Positions 48,028 to 57,121 of a DNA stretch of 64,000 nt are shown here, piece after piece. The notes below the pieces were generated by a model. That model ran no database searches and was not told the origin of the DNA. It worked only from the letters and a program-made list of their open reading frames with translations. Numbering within the stretch: the first letter of the stretch is position 1; the number at the start of each line of letters is the position of its first letter. The stretch comes from Saezia sanguinis (GTDB lineage: Bacteria > Pseudomonadota > Gammaproteobacteria > Burkholderiales > Burkholderiaceae_C): positions 620,001 through 684,000 of the forward strand of contig NZ_PQSP01000001.1 of assembly GCF_003991585.1 (NCBI RefSeq), in the 5' to 3' direction. The translations under genes were made by a program, and so were the position numbers.

Positions 48028-48340
48028 TGTCAAATACAGTGTAATAGTGCACCGGCGTAACGGTCTAAAAGTGCACCACTCCAAGACCTATGTTTAAAAC
48101 GGTAAGAGTCACTACCGGTTTCAACAATATCGCAATGATGAACAAGTCTGTCTAATAATGCAGTGGTCATCTTTTCATCAGCAAATAAAGTAGCCCATTC
48201 AGAGAAGGCCAGATTGGTTGTAATGACAATACTGACATGCTCATGTAACTGGCTGATGAGATGAAACAACAAAGCCCCACCTTTTTGAGAGAAGGGTAAA
48301 TAGCCCAGCTCAACTCATCAAGAATACCGAGCTCAGGCTT
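48028..48340 (-). mobile_element. IS21-family remnant (istB fragment and right end)
   Basis: On the minus strand the sequence encodes the C-terminal third of IstB: LDEL, then ...[20 protein letters not shown]... and [20 protein letters not shown] five-base insertion (TTGAG, right after the codons for LDE) shifts the frame between the two parts, so it is a pseudogene. No istA and no N-terminal istB are present. The right end of the element appears to be near 48028, where TGT precedes a typical IS21 terminal repeat-like stretch with GTGCACC. Confidence 0.85.
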
Positions 48341-49160
48341 TTGTACAGGTGGCAAGAATATGCGATGAAATTCCCAATAATTCCGGGGTATTTTCAAGCA
48401 ACCGCAAGTGTTGCAACAGCAGTTCTTTTTTTCCTTCATCCCGCATAATATCATCGGTATTGATAAGGCTCGCAAAACCTTCCACCGCGAACAGCCTGAT
48501 GTCCTGAAAACTGCCTTGACGGACTTCCTCCGCGATCAACTGTGGCGTGTGAAAAAACGCGGTTGTAAAATAGTGGGGGATGCCTTCGGGATTCTCATGC
48601 TTCCCTGTGCGAAGATCGGTTTCCACGATTCGTTGAAATTTTGCATTATCAATAAACTGATACTTATATCCATCCACTAACGAGGCATAGCGCGAAATAT
48701 ATGCAAAGATTGCCCGCCCGCCGGGCTTGAGCACTCGGCGGCATTCGTTAAGGCATTGCATACGGTCTCCGCTTTCTTGCAGGTGGTACAGAGCGCCCAT
48801 GAGCAGCACCAAGTCAAAGGAGTCATCTTCATAGGGCAGTTGGCGTGCATCGCCGCAGATGAGCGAGGCCAGTTCGATACCGCTTTTTTTCCCATGGATT
48901 TTCGCCAGTTCAATGTGCCTGGCCGATAAATCCAGCAGGTGTACTTTATGACCTTGCTCCGCCAGCCAATACGAGTAAGGGCCTGTCGCACCAGCGATAT
49001 CGGCGATGGCGAGGCATGGCTTTGTCACATACCGTGCGATGATTTCCTGTGAACGGATAAATTCCAATGGATTATCTGCAAAACGGCGATCCTCGTTATA
49101 GCAGTTTTCATAAAATTTTCGGACGGCATTATTATTTCTCAAGACACAACTCTCCCTCAT
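48333..49160 (-). CDS. SAM-dependent methyltransferase
   Basis: 275 residues with a class I methyltransferase fold. Motif I is IADIAGATGPYSYWLAEQG (a GxGxG-like loop), then LLDLSARHIELA, GDARQLPYEDDSFDLVLLM and LKPGGRAIFAYISRY. UbiE/Methyltransf_11-like; the substrate is unknown. The stop codon lies where the IS21 remnant begins, so the true C-terminus could have been altered by that event. The isolated position and composition suggest an accessory gene. Confidence 0.8.
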   Translation of the reverse strand: MRESCVLRNNNAVRKFYENCYNEDRRFADNPLEFIRSQEIIARYVTKPCLAIADIAGATGPYSYWLAEQGHKVHLLDLSARHIELAKIHGKKSGIELASLICGDARQLPYEDDSFDLVLLMGALYHLQESGDRMQCLNECRRVLKPGGRAIFAYISRYASLVDGYKYQFIDNAKFQRIVETDLRTGKHENPEGIPHYFTTAFFHTPQLIAEEVRQGSFQDIRLFAVEGFASLINTDDIMRDEGKKELLLQHLRLLENTPELLGISSHILATCTKA

Positions 49161-49773
49161 AACATACTCGGTTCACAACACTATACGGTAAGGTTCAAAA
49201 GAGTTTTACGGTATCACACAGAGGGTATCATTTTAAAGGGTTTCTTGAGTCCATAAAAAAGATTGTTGCACCACGTGCGTAAGACGACTCAAACCCCTCC
49301 CCGGCAACAATTAACGGACATGTACGCGCGCGCGAGGGGACATGGGGGCTGATAGCTGACTGTGCTTTGATAATTTCCAGACAACGACAACGCAGGGAAA
49401 CGAATTTTGCGTGTCCATAAATAAGATTTTCCGAGGCCATAAAAAAGGAACACCACGCCCCACAACGGCAAGATTAGGGCAAGGATAAATAATATTCCGA
49501 CATCATCAGAAAAAATATCGTTTTTAGATGTCTGCAAAAAAGTTTTTGCTGCCTGGTTTATTGCCTGCAGATAAATGATCACTCTGCAACATTGGACTAT
49601 CACACAGCGATTCAGCCTATCAGTACCGCCCTGCTCTAAGCTATTTAGTTAGATGGACACTCGTTATACGAAGCCTCTGATGCCCAAAGCATTTTTAACT
49701 TGTTTTTGATTTGGCGGTTAGGTTGGTGGGTAAAAAAAATTACATCCCAAAACCTGCATCAAATAGAGATAAC
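49161..49773. other. Gap between the methyltransferase and tRNA-Asp
   Basis: About 610 bp. A minus-strand frame at 49289-49603 with one hydrophobic segment (FILALILPLWGVVFLFYGLG) is the only candidate and is not supported by a start site. A GCGCGCG run lies near 49327. Confidence 0.4.
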
Positions 49774-49850
49774 TGGCGGAGCGGACGGGGCTCGAACCCG
49801 CGACCCTCGGCGTGACAGGCCGATACTCTAACCAACTGAGCTACCGCTCC
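49774..49850 (-). tRNA. tRNA-Asp (GTC)
   Basis: Read on the minus strand, the acceptor arms GGAGCGG and CCGCTCC, the D-arm AGCTCAGTTGGTTAGAG and the T-arm GCGGGTTCGAGCCCCGT all fold. The anticodon loop is CTGTCAC with GTC. The CCA end is encoded. Confidence 0.97.
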
Positions 49851-49900
49851 AGTTACCCTGTATGCCATGCTGCCTCAGCAGCCTTGCCACCATCATATGG

Positions 49901-49976
49901 TGGCGTCCCCACGGGGAGTCGAACCCCGGTTATCGCCGTGAAAGGGCGGTGTCCTAGGCCTCTAGACGATGGGGAC
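49901..49976 (-). tRNA. tRNA-Glu (TTC)
   Basis: Minus strand: acceptor arms GTCCCCA and TGGGGAC, anticodon loop CTTTCAC (TTC), T-arm GGGGTTCGACTCCCC, and an encoded CCA. It lies about 50 bp upstream of tRNA-Asp; the two are likely co-transcribed. Confidence 0.97.
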
Positions 49977-50093
49977 ATCGCAGAGAATTTGGAATTCTAA
50001 TAAATTTTCAGTAAAAAAGCAAGTGCTGGGTTAAAGAGAATATGTCGTTTTCTTTGAAGTCAGCAGACATATTTCGCCAGGGAAAACCCCCTG

Positions 50094-50831
50094 TTACCCC
50101 ATGTGCAAACCGCCATTGATGGAAAAGTCTGCGCCGTTGGCGTATCCGGCCTCGTCCGATGCCAGCCAGGCCACAATAGAGGCAATTTCCTGCGGCCGCC
50201 CCAACCTTTTGGCTGGTACCGCGGAAAGGATTTTATCCATGGAGTCATGGCGGATGGTCTGTACCAGTGCCGTGCCGATATAACCCGGGCTGACCGTGTT
50301 GACCGTCACGCCTTTATCCGCCACTTCCTGTGCCAGCGCCATGGTAAAGCCATGAATGCCGGCTTTGGCAGTGGAATAGTTGGTTTGGCCAATCTGGCCT
50401 TTCTGGCCATTAACAGAACTGATGTTGATGATGCGGCCAAACCCCTGTTCAATCATGCCATCAATCACCTGCTTTGTGACATGGAACAGGCTGTTCAGAT
50501 TGGTGGAGAGCACGGCATACCAGTCTTCTTTGCTCATGTCGCGAAAAAAACCGTCACGGGTAATGCCCGCATTGTTGACGAGTATGCTGACCAGACCATG
50601 TTCGGCCTTGACCTTTTCAAAAGCCCGTACCGTGGAGTTCCAGTCAGCCACATCGCCTACAGAAGCATGGAACTGATAGCCCAGCGTTTTTTGCTCATCC
50701 AGCCATTTCTGGTAGTCACGGCTGGGCCCGCAGCCTGCAACAACCTTGAAGTCAGCCTCGTACAGACGCTGACAAATTGCTGTTCCCAGGCTGCCCATTC
50801 CAGCAGTGACATAAGCAACACGTTGATCCAT
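50094..50831 (-). CDS. phaB: Acetoacetyl-CoA reductase (PhaB)
   Basis: 245 residues from the ATG at 50831. SDR with the cofactor loop TAGMGSLG, the NNAGITRDGFF segment, and the catalytic S and YxxxK in INISSVNGQKGQIGQTNYSTAKAG. Reduces acetoacetyl-CoA to (R)-3-hydroxybutyryl-CoA with NADPH. It lies 38 bp downstream of phaA. Confidence 0.93.
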   Translation of the reverse strand: MDQRVAYVTAGMGSLGTAICQRLYEADFKVVAGCGPSRDYQKWLDEQKTLGYQFHASVGDVADWNSTVRAFEKVKAEHGLVSILVNNAGITRDGFFRDMSKEDWYAVLSTNLNSLFHVTKQVIDGMIEQGFGRIINISSVNGQKGQIGQTNYSTAKAGIHGFTMALAQEVADKGVTVNTVSPGYIGTALVQTIRHDSMDKILSAVPAKRLGRPQEIASIVAWLASDEAGYANGADFSINGGLHMG

Positions 50832-50869
50832 ATCTGTCCACATGCTCTTTTCAGCGCAGCAATAGGAAT

Positions 50870-52057
50870 TTAGACCTTTTCAAAGGCCATGCCAATTCCC
50901 ATGCCGCCACCAATACACAGTGCAGCCACACCTTTCTTGGCATTGCGGCGCATCATTTCGTGCAGCAGTGTCACCACAATACGGGTACCAGAAGCACCAA
51001 TCGGGTGGCCCAGCGCAATGGCACCGCCATTCACGTTGACGTTGTCATTTTTATCCAAACCCAGTTCTTTGAGCACAGCACACGATTGCGCGGCAAATGC
51101 TTCATTCACTTCGTACAGGTCAACATCTTCCTGTTTCCAGCCTGCGCGTTTCAGTGTCTTTTGAATCGCTCCCACTGGCCCCATACCCATGATAGCCGGG
51201 TCCAGCCCCACGCTGCCATAGCTGACAATGCGTGCAATAGGTTTCACACCCAGTTCTTTGGCCTTCTCTGCCGACATCAGTACCACTGCAGCGGCACCGT
51301 CATTGATACCGGAAGCGTTACCGGCTGTCACCGTACCATTTTCTTTCACAAACGCCGGGCGCAGCTTGCCCAGTGCTTCCAGATTGGTTTTGCGGTTGAT
51401 GAATTCATCAGCCTCGAACACAATCGGATCACCTTTTCGCTGTGGAATCACAACAGGCACAATTTCATCTTTGAATTTGCCTGCATCCTGCGCGGCAATG
51501 GCTTTTTGCTGCGATGCAATGGAAAACTGATCCTGCGTTTCGCGTGTAATGTCATATTTCTGTGCCACTTTTTCTGCAGTCACACCCATGTGGTAATGCT
51601 CATAGGCATCGGTCAAGCCGTCTGTCAGCATGGTGTCCTGCAGTTTCCAGTCGCCCATGCGCTGGCCATCGCGGGAGCCGGGCAGAATGTGAGCAGAACG
51701 GCTCATGTTTTCCTGACCGCCGGCAACCACCACATCCACATCACCATCGCGAATCGCCTGTACAGCCAAGACAAGCGACTTCAGGCCGGAACCGCACACC
51801 TTGTTGATGGTGGTGGCTGGCACGGTATTGGGCAACCCTGCTTTCAGCGTTGCCTGGCGGGCCGGATCCTGCCCCAGCCCGGCCGTCAGCACATGGCCCA
51901 TAATGACTTCATCCACTTTATCGGCAGAGACATTCGCACGTGCCAGTGCCTCTTTGATGACCAGAGCGCCCAAATCCATGGCAGTCGTTGTGGCCAGGCT
52001 GCCTCCGAACTTGCCGATCGGAGTACGGACAGACGAAACAATAACGACTTCTTTCAT
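50870..52057 (-). CDS. phaA: Acetyl-CoA acetyltransferase (PhaA)
   Basis: 395-residue biosynthetic thiolase that condenses two acetyl-CoA to acetoacetyl-CoA. The nucleophile C88 ([10 protein letters not shown]), H351 in GHPIGASG and C381 in CIGGGMG are all there. The ribosome-binding site AAGGAG is about 8 bp upstream. With phaB it makes 3-hydroxybutyryl-CoA for polyhydroxybutyrate, but no phaC is adjacent. Confidence 0.95.
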   Translation of the reverse strand: MKEVVIVSSVRTPIGKFGGSLATTTAMDLGALVIKEALARANVSADKVDEVIMGHVLTAGLGQDPARQATLKAGLPNTVPATTINKVCGSGLKSLVLAVQAIRDGDVDVVVAGGQENMSRSAHILPGSRDGQRMGDWKLQDTMLTDGLTDAYEHYHMGVTAEKVAQKYDITRETQDQFSIASQQKAIAAQDAGKFKDEIVPVVIPQRKGDPIVFEADEFINRKTNLEALGKLRPAFVKENGTVTAGNASGINDGAAAVVLMSAEKAKELGVKPIARIVSYGSVGLDPAIMGMGPVGAIQKTLKRAGWKQEDVDLYEVNEAFAAQSCAVLKELGLDKNDNVNVNGGAIALGHPIGASGTRIVVTLLHEMMRRNAKKGVAALCIGGGMGIGMAFEKV

Positions 52058-52200
52058 AAAATTATCTCCTTGAGTAAATGAGTCAATGGCCTAAGCCGCA
52101 AGCCTCTTGCATTAAAAACAATTCCTGCTCCCGCTGAATGGATGCGGTAAGCTGTTGAAACTGCAGATCTAACTGTTTTTCTCTATGCCATTCTACCCTC

Positions 52201-52217
52201 TTTTTGCATTGCAAAAA
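52201..52217. promoter_or_regulatory. PhaR-like operator upstream of phaAB
   Basis: TTTTTGCA-T-TGCAAAAA, a perfect 17-bp palindrome, 144 bp upstream of the phaA start codon. PhaR repressors of polyhydroxybutyrate genes bind TGC/GCA-containing palindromes. The 246-bp gap between pgeF and phaA holds no supportable gene and is read as the phaAB promoter. Confidence 0.6.
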
Positions 52218-52303
52218 AATATTTTGCGCCCGCATGCAAACCATTTGAGTTTCAGAGCGAAATACCCCTACGGGCACCCTGATTTTTAACGTTTCACCGA
52301 CAT

Positions 52304-53110
52304 TTATGCATCCAGCCAGATGCATGCCGCCATACGCCCGCTTCCACCCAGACGCGATTGATCTCTACGGTAGGAGAAGAACAGATTTTCCTGCGTAACC
52401 GTACATCTGCCATCGGTATAAACCTGATTGACGCCTGCACGCTCCAGTGCCAGCCGGCCCAGCAACGGCAAATTGGCATACCACTTGCCTGATGCCACCC
52501 CAGGCCGAAAGGCAGTTGCATTGTCGGAGTGCCTCTGTATAAAAGCATCCCTGACATCATCACCTACTTCAAACGCATCCGGCCCGATGCACGGCCCCAG
52601 CCAGGCCACCACCTGATCCGGTTTTTGCTTGGTTGTTTGCAATAATTTTTGCAGTGCAACATCAATCACACCACCGGCCAGCCCGCGCCAACCGGCATGT
52701 GCTGCCGCAACGCCCCCAGGAACAGCCAGCAATACAGGCATGCAGTCAGCTGCACGAACCACGCAGGCCATGCCCGGCGTGGTGCAAAAGCTGGCATCTG
52801 CCTGCAACACCCGCCCTGCTTTTAACTGCTGGCGGGTGGTTTCATCATCCAGATCAAGCGTATGTGTGCCATGCACCTGAAACATCCATGCGGATGCAAC
52901 ACTTTGCCCATATGCAGACAGCGTCTGCCGCAGTCGGCCCAGATTTTCCTGCACGGCAAGCGGATCATCACCAGTGGCCATTCCCAGATTTAAACTGGCG
53001 TAAGGCCCCTGGCTCACGCCGCCTGCGCGGGTCGTCATCAGCGCACGAACCCCAGCAGGAGGCTGCCAGTCAGGAATAATCAACGCCTGCTCATCGATAC
53101 GCATGTTCAT
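52304..53110 (-). CDS. pgeF: Peptidoglycan editing factor / polyphenol oxidase family (PgeF, YfiH)
   Basis: 268 residues. Family motifs: MTTRAGGVSQGPYASLNLG, VVRAADCMPVLL, AAHAGWRGLAGGVI (with the metal-binding histidine) and FFSYRRDQSRLGGSGRMA near the end. YfiH-type proteins bind a metal in a Cys/His site, and act on purine nucleosides or correct peptidoglycan precursors. Located directly upstream of phaA in the order known from other Burkholderiales, except that phaC is missing. Confidence 0.92.
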   Translation of the reverse strand: MNMRIDEQALIIPDWQPPAGVRALMTTRAGGVSQGPYASLNLGMATGDDPLAVQENLGRLRQTLSAYGQSVASAWMFQVHGTHTLDLDDETTRQQLKAGRVLQADASFCTTPGMACVVRAADCMPVLLAVPGGVAAAHAGWRGLAGGVIDVALQKLLQTTKQKPDQVVAWLGPCIGPDAFEVGDDVRDAFIQRHSDNATAFRPGVASGKWYANLPLLGRLALERAGVNQVYTDGRCTVTQENLFFSYRRDQSRLGGSGRMAACIWLDA

Positions 53111-53189
53111 GTGGTCTTCTCAAAACAAGAGGCTTCCATTCAGATGCAGGCAAATGCATTTGCCTGACGTTATAGCACTGTTATGGCGC

Positions 53190-53885
53190 TCAGATAATCT
53201 TCACAGCCAATTCCGGCAGCCCGTCCACATGCGCCACCAAAGCATCGCCCTGCACAACGGCACCTACCCCGGCAGGTGTTCCAGTGAAAATCAGGTCGCC
53301 AGGCTGCAAAGTCCAGGCACGGGAAATCGCTGCAATGATCTCCGGTATATTCCAGATCAGTTGCTCGATAGAGCCCTGCTGGCGGCGCTGGCCGTTCACA
53401 TCCAGCCAGATAGCTGCCTGGTCAATGTCAAACACCTGGGCTGCGGGCAATATCTCACCAATGGGAGCAGACTCTTCAAACCCTTTGCCAATGTCCCACG
53501 GACGCCCCTGTTTTTTCGCCTCACCCTGAAGGTCGCGGCGCGTCATATCCAGCCCGACAGCATAGCCCCAGACATACGCCATGGCATCCTCTACCGCAAT
53601 ATCTTTGCCCGCCATGCCAATGGCAATTACCAACTCCACTTCGTGGTGCAGGTTGGAGGTCAGCCCAGGATAATGCATATCCACTGCCTGGCCGCTTTTC
53701 GCTGGCAGCAACGTATCAGCAGGTTTTAAAAAGAAAAACGGCGCCTCACGCCCGCTATGTCCCATTTCCTGGGCATGTTCTACATAATTACGGCCAACAC
53801 AATAGATGCGGTGCACCGGAAACAAATGGGACTGTCCTGCAACAGGAACGGCTGCAACAGCCGGAGGATCAATGATAAAACTCAC
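53190..53885 (-). CDS. Fumarylacetoacetate hydrolase family protein
   Basis: 231 residues from the GTG at 53885 (AAGGAG lies six bases upstream); a longer frame starting at 53924 lacks such a site. FAH-fold features: IYCVGRNYVEHAQEM, FFFLKPADTLL, HHEVELVIAIG, and the GDLIFTGTPAGVGAV end. Members hydrolyse or decarboxylate 2-oxo acids such as acylpyruvates or oxaloacetate. The actual substrate is not evident. It lies about 80 bp upstream of pgeF and may share its transcript. Confidence 0.9.
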   Translation of the reverse strand: MSFIIDPPAVAAVPVAGQSHLFPVHRIYCVGRNYVEHAQEMGHSGREAPFFFLKPADTLLPAKSGQAVDMHYPGLTSNLHHEVELVIAIGMAGKDIAVEDAMAYVWGYAVGLDMTRRDLQGEAKKQGRPWDIGKGFEESAPIGEILPAAQVFDIDQAAIWLDVNGQRRQQGSIEQLIWNIPEIIAAISRAWTLQPGDLIFTGTPAGVGAVVQGDALVAHVDGLPELAVKII

Positions 53886-54005
53886 ACCAAACTCCTTGCC
53901 AAGATAAAGATGATATCGTACCAATCATGCCATCTGAAGAGGGCATCGTGCCTGCTGATACCCTGCTGGAATGTACATTTTCCCGGATATCGTTAAACTG
54001 TTGCT

Positions 54006-54560
54006 ATGTCTATTGTTCCCACCATCAAATTTTGTCGCGAATGCGGCCATACCATTCATTTTGTGATACCGCCGGGCGACTCGCGCCTTCGTGCCGTGTG
54101 CCCGGCCTGTGGTGCCATTCAATATCAGAATCCGATCAATGTGGTGGGCACCATCCCCATTTGGAATGACCAGGTATTGCTGTGCCGCCGCAACATTGAG
54201 CCCCGCTATGGTTTGTGGACACTGCCCGCCGGTTTTCTCGAACTCGGCGAAACCACTTCTGAAGGGGCTGCGCGCGAAACGGTGGAAGAAGCCGGCGCCA
54301 CCTTCAATATGGGCGCACTTTTTGCCGTCATGAATGTGGTTTTTGCCGGTCAGGTGCATCTTTTTTACCTGGCTCAACTGACTTCAGACCGCTTTGCACC
54401 AGGCCCTGAAAGCATCGAGGCCCGGTTGTTTTCTGAAAATGATATTCCCTGGGAACATCTTGCATTCAGAACCATAGAAACCGCGCTCAGGCTTTACTTT
54501 CAGGACATACAGCAACACACGCTGGGAAGCACAGTGCACACCGCCGATTTGATCAAATAG
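54006..54560 (+). CDS. NUDIX hydrolase with zinc ribbon
   Basis: 184 residues. The N-terminal zinc ribbon (FCRECGH...CPACGAIQYQNP) and the Nudix box GFLELGETTSEGAARETVEEAGA resemble NADH pyrophosphatase/ADP-ribose hydrolase proteins. Cleaves a nucleoside diphosphate linkage with Mg2+. It is divergent from the FAH gene and converges on ecotin, whose stop is 16 bp away. Confidence 0.93.
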   Translation: MSIVPTIKFCRECGHTIHFVIPPGDSRLRAVCPACGAIQYQNPINVVGTIPIWNDQVLLCRRNIEPRYGLWTLPAGFLELGETTSEGAARETVEEAGATFNMGALFAVMNVVFAGQVHLFYLAQLTSDRFAPGPESIEARLFSENDIPWEHLAFRTIETALRLYFQDIQQHTLGSTVHTADLIK

Positions 54561-54576
54561 GCGGCGTATCACAGCT

Positions 54577-55059
54577 TCATTGTTCCTGAGCGGTTTTCAC
54601 TTCGTCTTCAGCCTGCCAGATGCGGTATTTCACCTGCACCCCTTCAGGCACATACACCACAATCGGCAATTTGCTGTTATAGCGCTGCAAACCCTGCGGC
54701 TGCATGGTGACAAAGGCTTCTCTCTTCTGCTGATCCAGACATGCCATTAACGTACCGGCAGGCCCTTTGAGCTCGTCCAGCACATAGTAGTCATAACCCC
54801 AGCCCTGCAAAGTCTCAGTGCGTAACTGCCCACCAAAAAAATACCGGTTGCAATCCACCTCAATCGTCTTGCCAATCAGCAGTTCAACCTTGGCGTCATT
54901 TTCATCGGGCAGTGCCGGCAGAAAAATCACCTGCCGTGTAAAGCCTTTTTCTGCCTCAGGATAAGGTGCAATCTCTTTGAGCGGCTGTGTTGCCATAGCG
55001 CCCTGCATCATCACAAAAGAACCCAGTGTCAATGCCAGTAAGTTTTTCATTTTATTCAT
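54577..55059 (-). CDS. eco: Ecotin, periplasmic serine protease inhibitor
   Basis: 160 residues with a signal peptide ([20 protein letters not shown], cleavage near AMAT). The mature protein follows ecotin closely: [47 protein letters not shown] and [20 protein letters not shown]. The P1 methionine that blocks trypsin-like and elastase-like proteases is kept in GTLMAC. Ecotin protects bacteria against host or neutrophil proteases, which suits a gut or host-associated organism. Confidence 0.94.
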   Translation of the reverse strand: MNKMKNLLALTLGSFVMMQGAMATQPLKEIAPYPEAEKGFTRQVIFLPALPDENDAKVELLIGKTIEVDCNRYFFGGQLRTETLQGWGYDYYVLDELKGPAGTLMACLDQQKREAFVTMQPQGLQRYNSKLPIVVYVPEGVQVKYRIWQAEDEVKTAQEQ

Positions 55060-55373
55060 CGAAACAGATCCCTTTCATTTCAGTCAATGGATATAGGAGT
55101 CCTGCCAACCGCAATGGTTCCCTCATGCAAGGTAGCCACCTTGATTTCAGCAGAAGGAGCTGCTGCCGCAACCATATCGAAGTGCCGAACAGCAGACCCC
55201 GCATCACAGTGTACTATTGAAAATAACCCTGTTTGTTGCAAGTACACTGTCCTGACAGGATATCCAATTGCCATGTGTTTCTCATGCCGATGCCACCGCC
55301 AAACCATCGTGCATCTATGCATAGAACACCATTGAGCTTTTTCATAAACTGAACTGGTTGCCATCATATTTGT

Positions 55374-57116
55374 ATGAAGTCCACGCAAAAAAAAGTTTCC
55401 GGTGCTGACCTGCCAACCCGCTGGCATGGCGTTGTCTTTGAATGCAAAGCCTGGGGTCTGCGTATGCAACGCACTGTGCAGAATGTATATCACCGCATTC
55501 CACGACATGCCCCCGGGCAGCACCTGCCAAACGGCAGGCTGTTGTCCGAATCAAGCTCTCCCTTATGGTCAGGGGAAGAAACAGCACGCATGCTGGTTGC
55601 GGGAAAAATTCATAACCTGCGCCAGGCTGCGCGACATCTGGACGGCCTGGTCATACCGGCCGGGAAAATTTTCAGCTTCTGGAAACAGATCGGGCGAGCG
55701 ACACACCAGCGCGGTTATGCTCAGGGGCGTGAGCTGCGCGAAGGCTGCATCATTCCCACCATTGGCGGCGGGCTGTGCCAGTTGTCCAACGGCATTTACG
55801 ATGCCGCCCTGCAGGCCGGACTTGAAGTTGTAGAGCGACATCGCCATTCGCAGGTGATTGCCGGATCGCTGGCCGAGCAGGACCGCGATGCCACTGTGTT
55901 CTGGAATTACCGCGACCTGCGCATACGCGCCAGCCACCCCTGGCTGCTTCAGGTCAAGATGGATGGGCGGCACCTGTCGGTGCGCATTCTGGCAGATAAA
56001 CATCAGGAAAAACACATTCCTCTGGTGGCTGTGCAGCCCCAAAAACACCGTGCGCCCGATGCCATGGGCGACTGCACACAATGCGGCCGCACCGATTGCT
56101 ACCTGCATGTAGGAGACATTCCGTTGCATACACATAAAACCTGGCTGGTCACTGAAGAAGAATGGCCTGAATTTGCACAATGGCGCCAGCAACAGGCTGG
56201 CAAGCAGGACAAATTGCTTTCCACTGTTGCCCAGGCTGATGCCGCCCCACCGCTGGGCACGCGCATTGCCAATTTCAACTCGCGCCTGATGCGGCGCTTT
56301 CATATCTGGCGCGGCCACCCGTTGCCGGTAGCGCACAACAGCCGGTTCAGCCACATTGCGCGCAACCTGATGCGCCAACTGGATGCATCAGACACCCATC
56401 TGGTCATACCCCAATCCCTGCTGCCGTGGTTGTGGATGGCCGGAGAGCTACGCGGGCGTGAATACTATGTGCTGATGACCGCGCTGCCCATCCCCGACAT
56501 CCAGCGCAGGCTAGATGAAGCGGTACAGCTTTACCCGCAAACCACCACGTTAAGCGACTTTCGCGCTGATCAACACCTGATGCAGGCGGAGCAGGAAGCG
56601 CTTGCCGCTGCCAGCCACTGGGTCACACCCCATGCCGAAATACTGAAGCTGGCTGGCACCAAAGGCATCGCCCTGCCCTGGCTGGTACCTGAATTGAAGC
56701 CCACGGCCTCTGAACAATACGCCCCGCCTGACACCGGGCAAAAACCTAAAGTCATGCTGGCCGCCTCATCACTGGCGCGTAAAGGTGTTTACGAACTGCG
56801 CGAAGCACTGCGTACGCTGGACATGCCTGTGCAGTTGCTACTGCCGCCAGGCGCAGCAGAAACACCAGATCTGTGGCATGGCTTCAATGTACAGCGCACA
56901 GCATCCATGCTCGAAGGCATCCGGCAGGCCGATGTGGTGGTACTACCCGCCTGGGTGGAACATATGCCGCGCGGGCTGCTGCAGGCCATTGCATTGGGCA
57001 AGCCGGTGCTGGCCACGCCTGCCTGTGGCCTGACCGCCGATCTGGCATGGACGCCTATTACGGCCGGCGATGTGGAAGGCTTAAAACAAGCGCTGACTAA
57101 TGCACTCAAACCATAA
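55374..57116 (+). CDS. VanW-domain protein fused to a GT-B glycosyltransferase
   Basis: 580 residues. Residues about 20-250 are a VanW domain (AGKIFSFWKQIGRATHQRGYAQGRELREG and GGGLCQLSNGIYDAALQAGLEVVERHRHS), followed by CTQCGRTDCYLH, a four-Cys cluster. The C-terminal half ends in ADVVVLPAWVEHMPRGLLQAIALGKPVLATPACG, which is the C-terminal part of a GT4-like glycosyltransferase. I know of no characterised protein with this exact pair. No signal peptide. It starts 315 bp from the ecotin start codon (divergent). Confidence 0.82.
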   Translation: MKSTQKKVSGADLPTRWHGVVFECKAWGLRMQRTVQNVYHRIPRHAPGQHLPNGRLLSESSSPLWSGEETARMLVAGKIHNLRQAARHLDGLVIPAGKIFSFWKQIGRATHQRGYAQGRELREGCIIPTIGGGLCQLSNGIYDAALQAGLEVVERHRHSQVIAGSLAEQDRDATVFWNYRDLRIRASHPWLLQVKMDGRHLSVRILADKHQEKHIPLVAVQPQKHRAPDAMGDCTQCGRTDCYLHVGDIPLHTHKTWLVTEEEWPEFAQWRQQQAGKQDKLLSTVAQADAAPPLGTRIANFNSRLMRRFHIWRGHPLPVAHNSRFSHIARNLMRQLDASDTHLVIPQSLLPWLWMAGELRGREYYVLMTALPIPDIQRRLDEAVQLYPQTTTLSDFRADQHLMQAEQEALAAASHWVTPHAEILKLAGTKGIALPWLVPELKPTASEQYAPPDTGQKPKVMLAASSLARKGVYELREALRTLDMPVQLLLPPGAAETPDLWHGFNVQRTASMLEGIRQADVVVLPAWVEHMPRGLLQAIALGKPVLATPACGLTADLAWTPITAGDVEGLKQALTNALKP

Positions 57117-57121
57117 GCTGG

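Noticed and set aside
49289..49603. Frame with one hydrophobic segment beside tRNA-Asp
   Set aside because: No ribosome-binding site and no family resemblance; low support.
52083..52325. 80-residue frame between pgeF and phaA, considered as a phaC or phasin remnant
   Set aside because: It overlaps the end of pgeF and contains the PhaR-like palindrome; no resemblance to PhaC could be seen.
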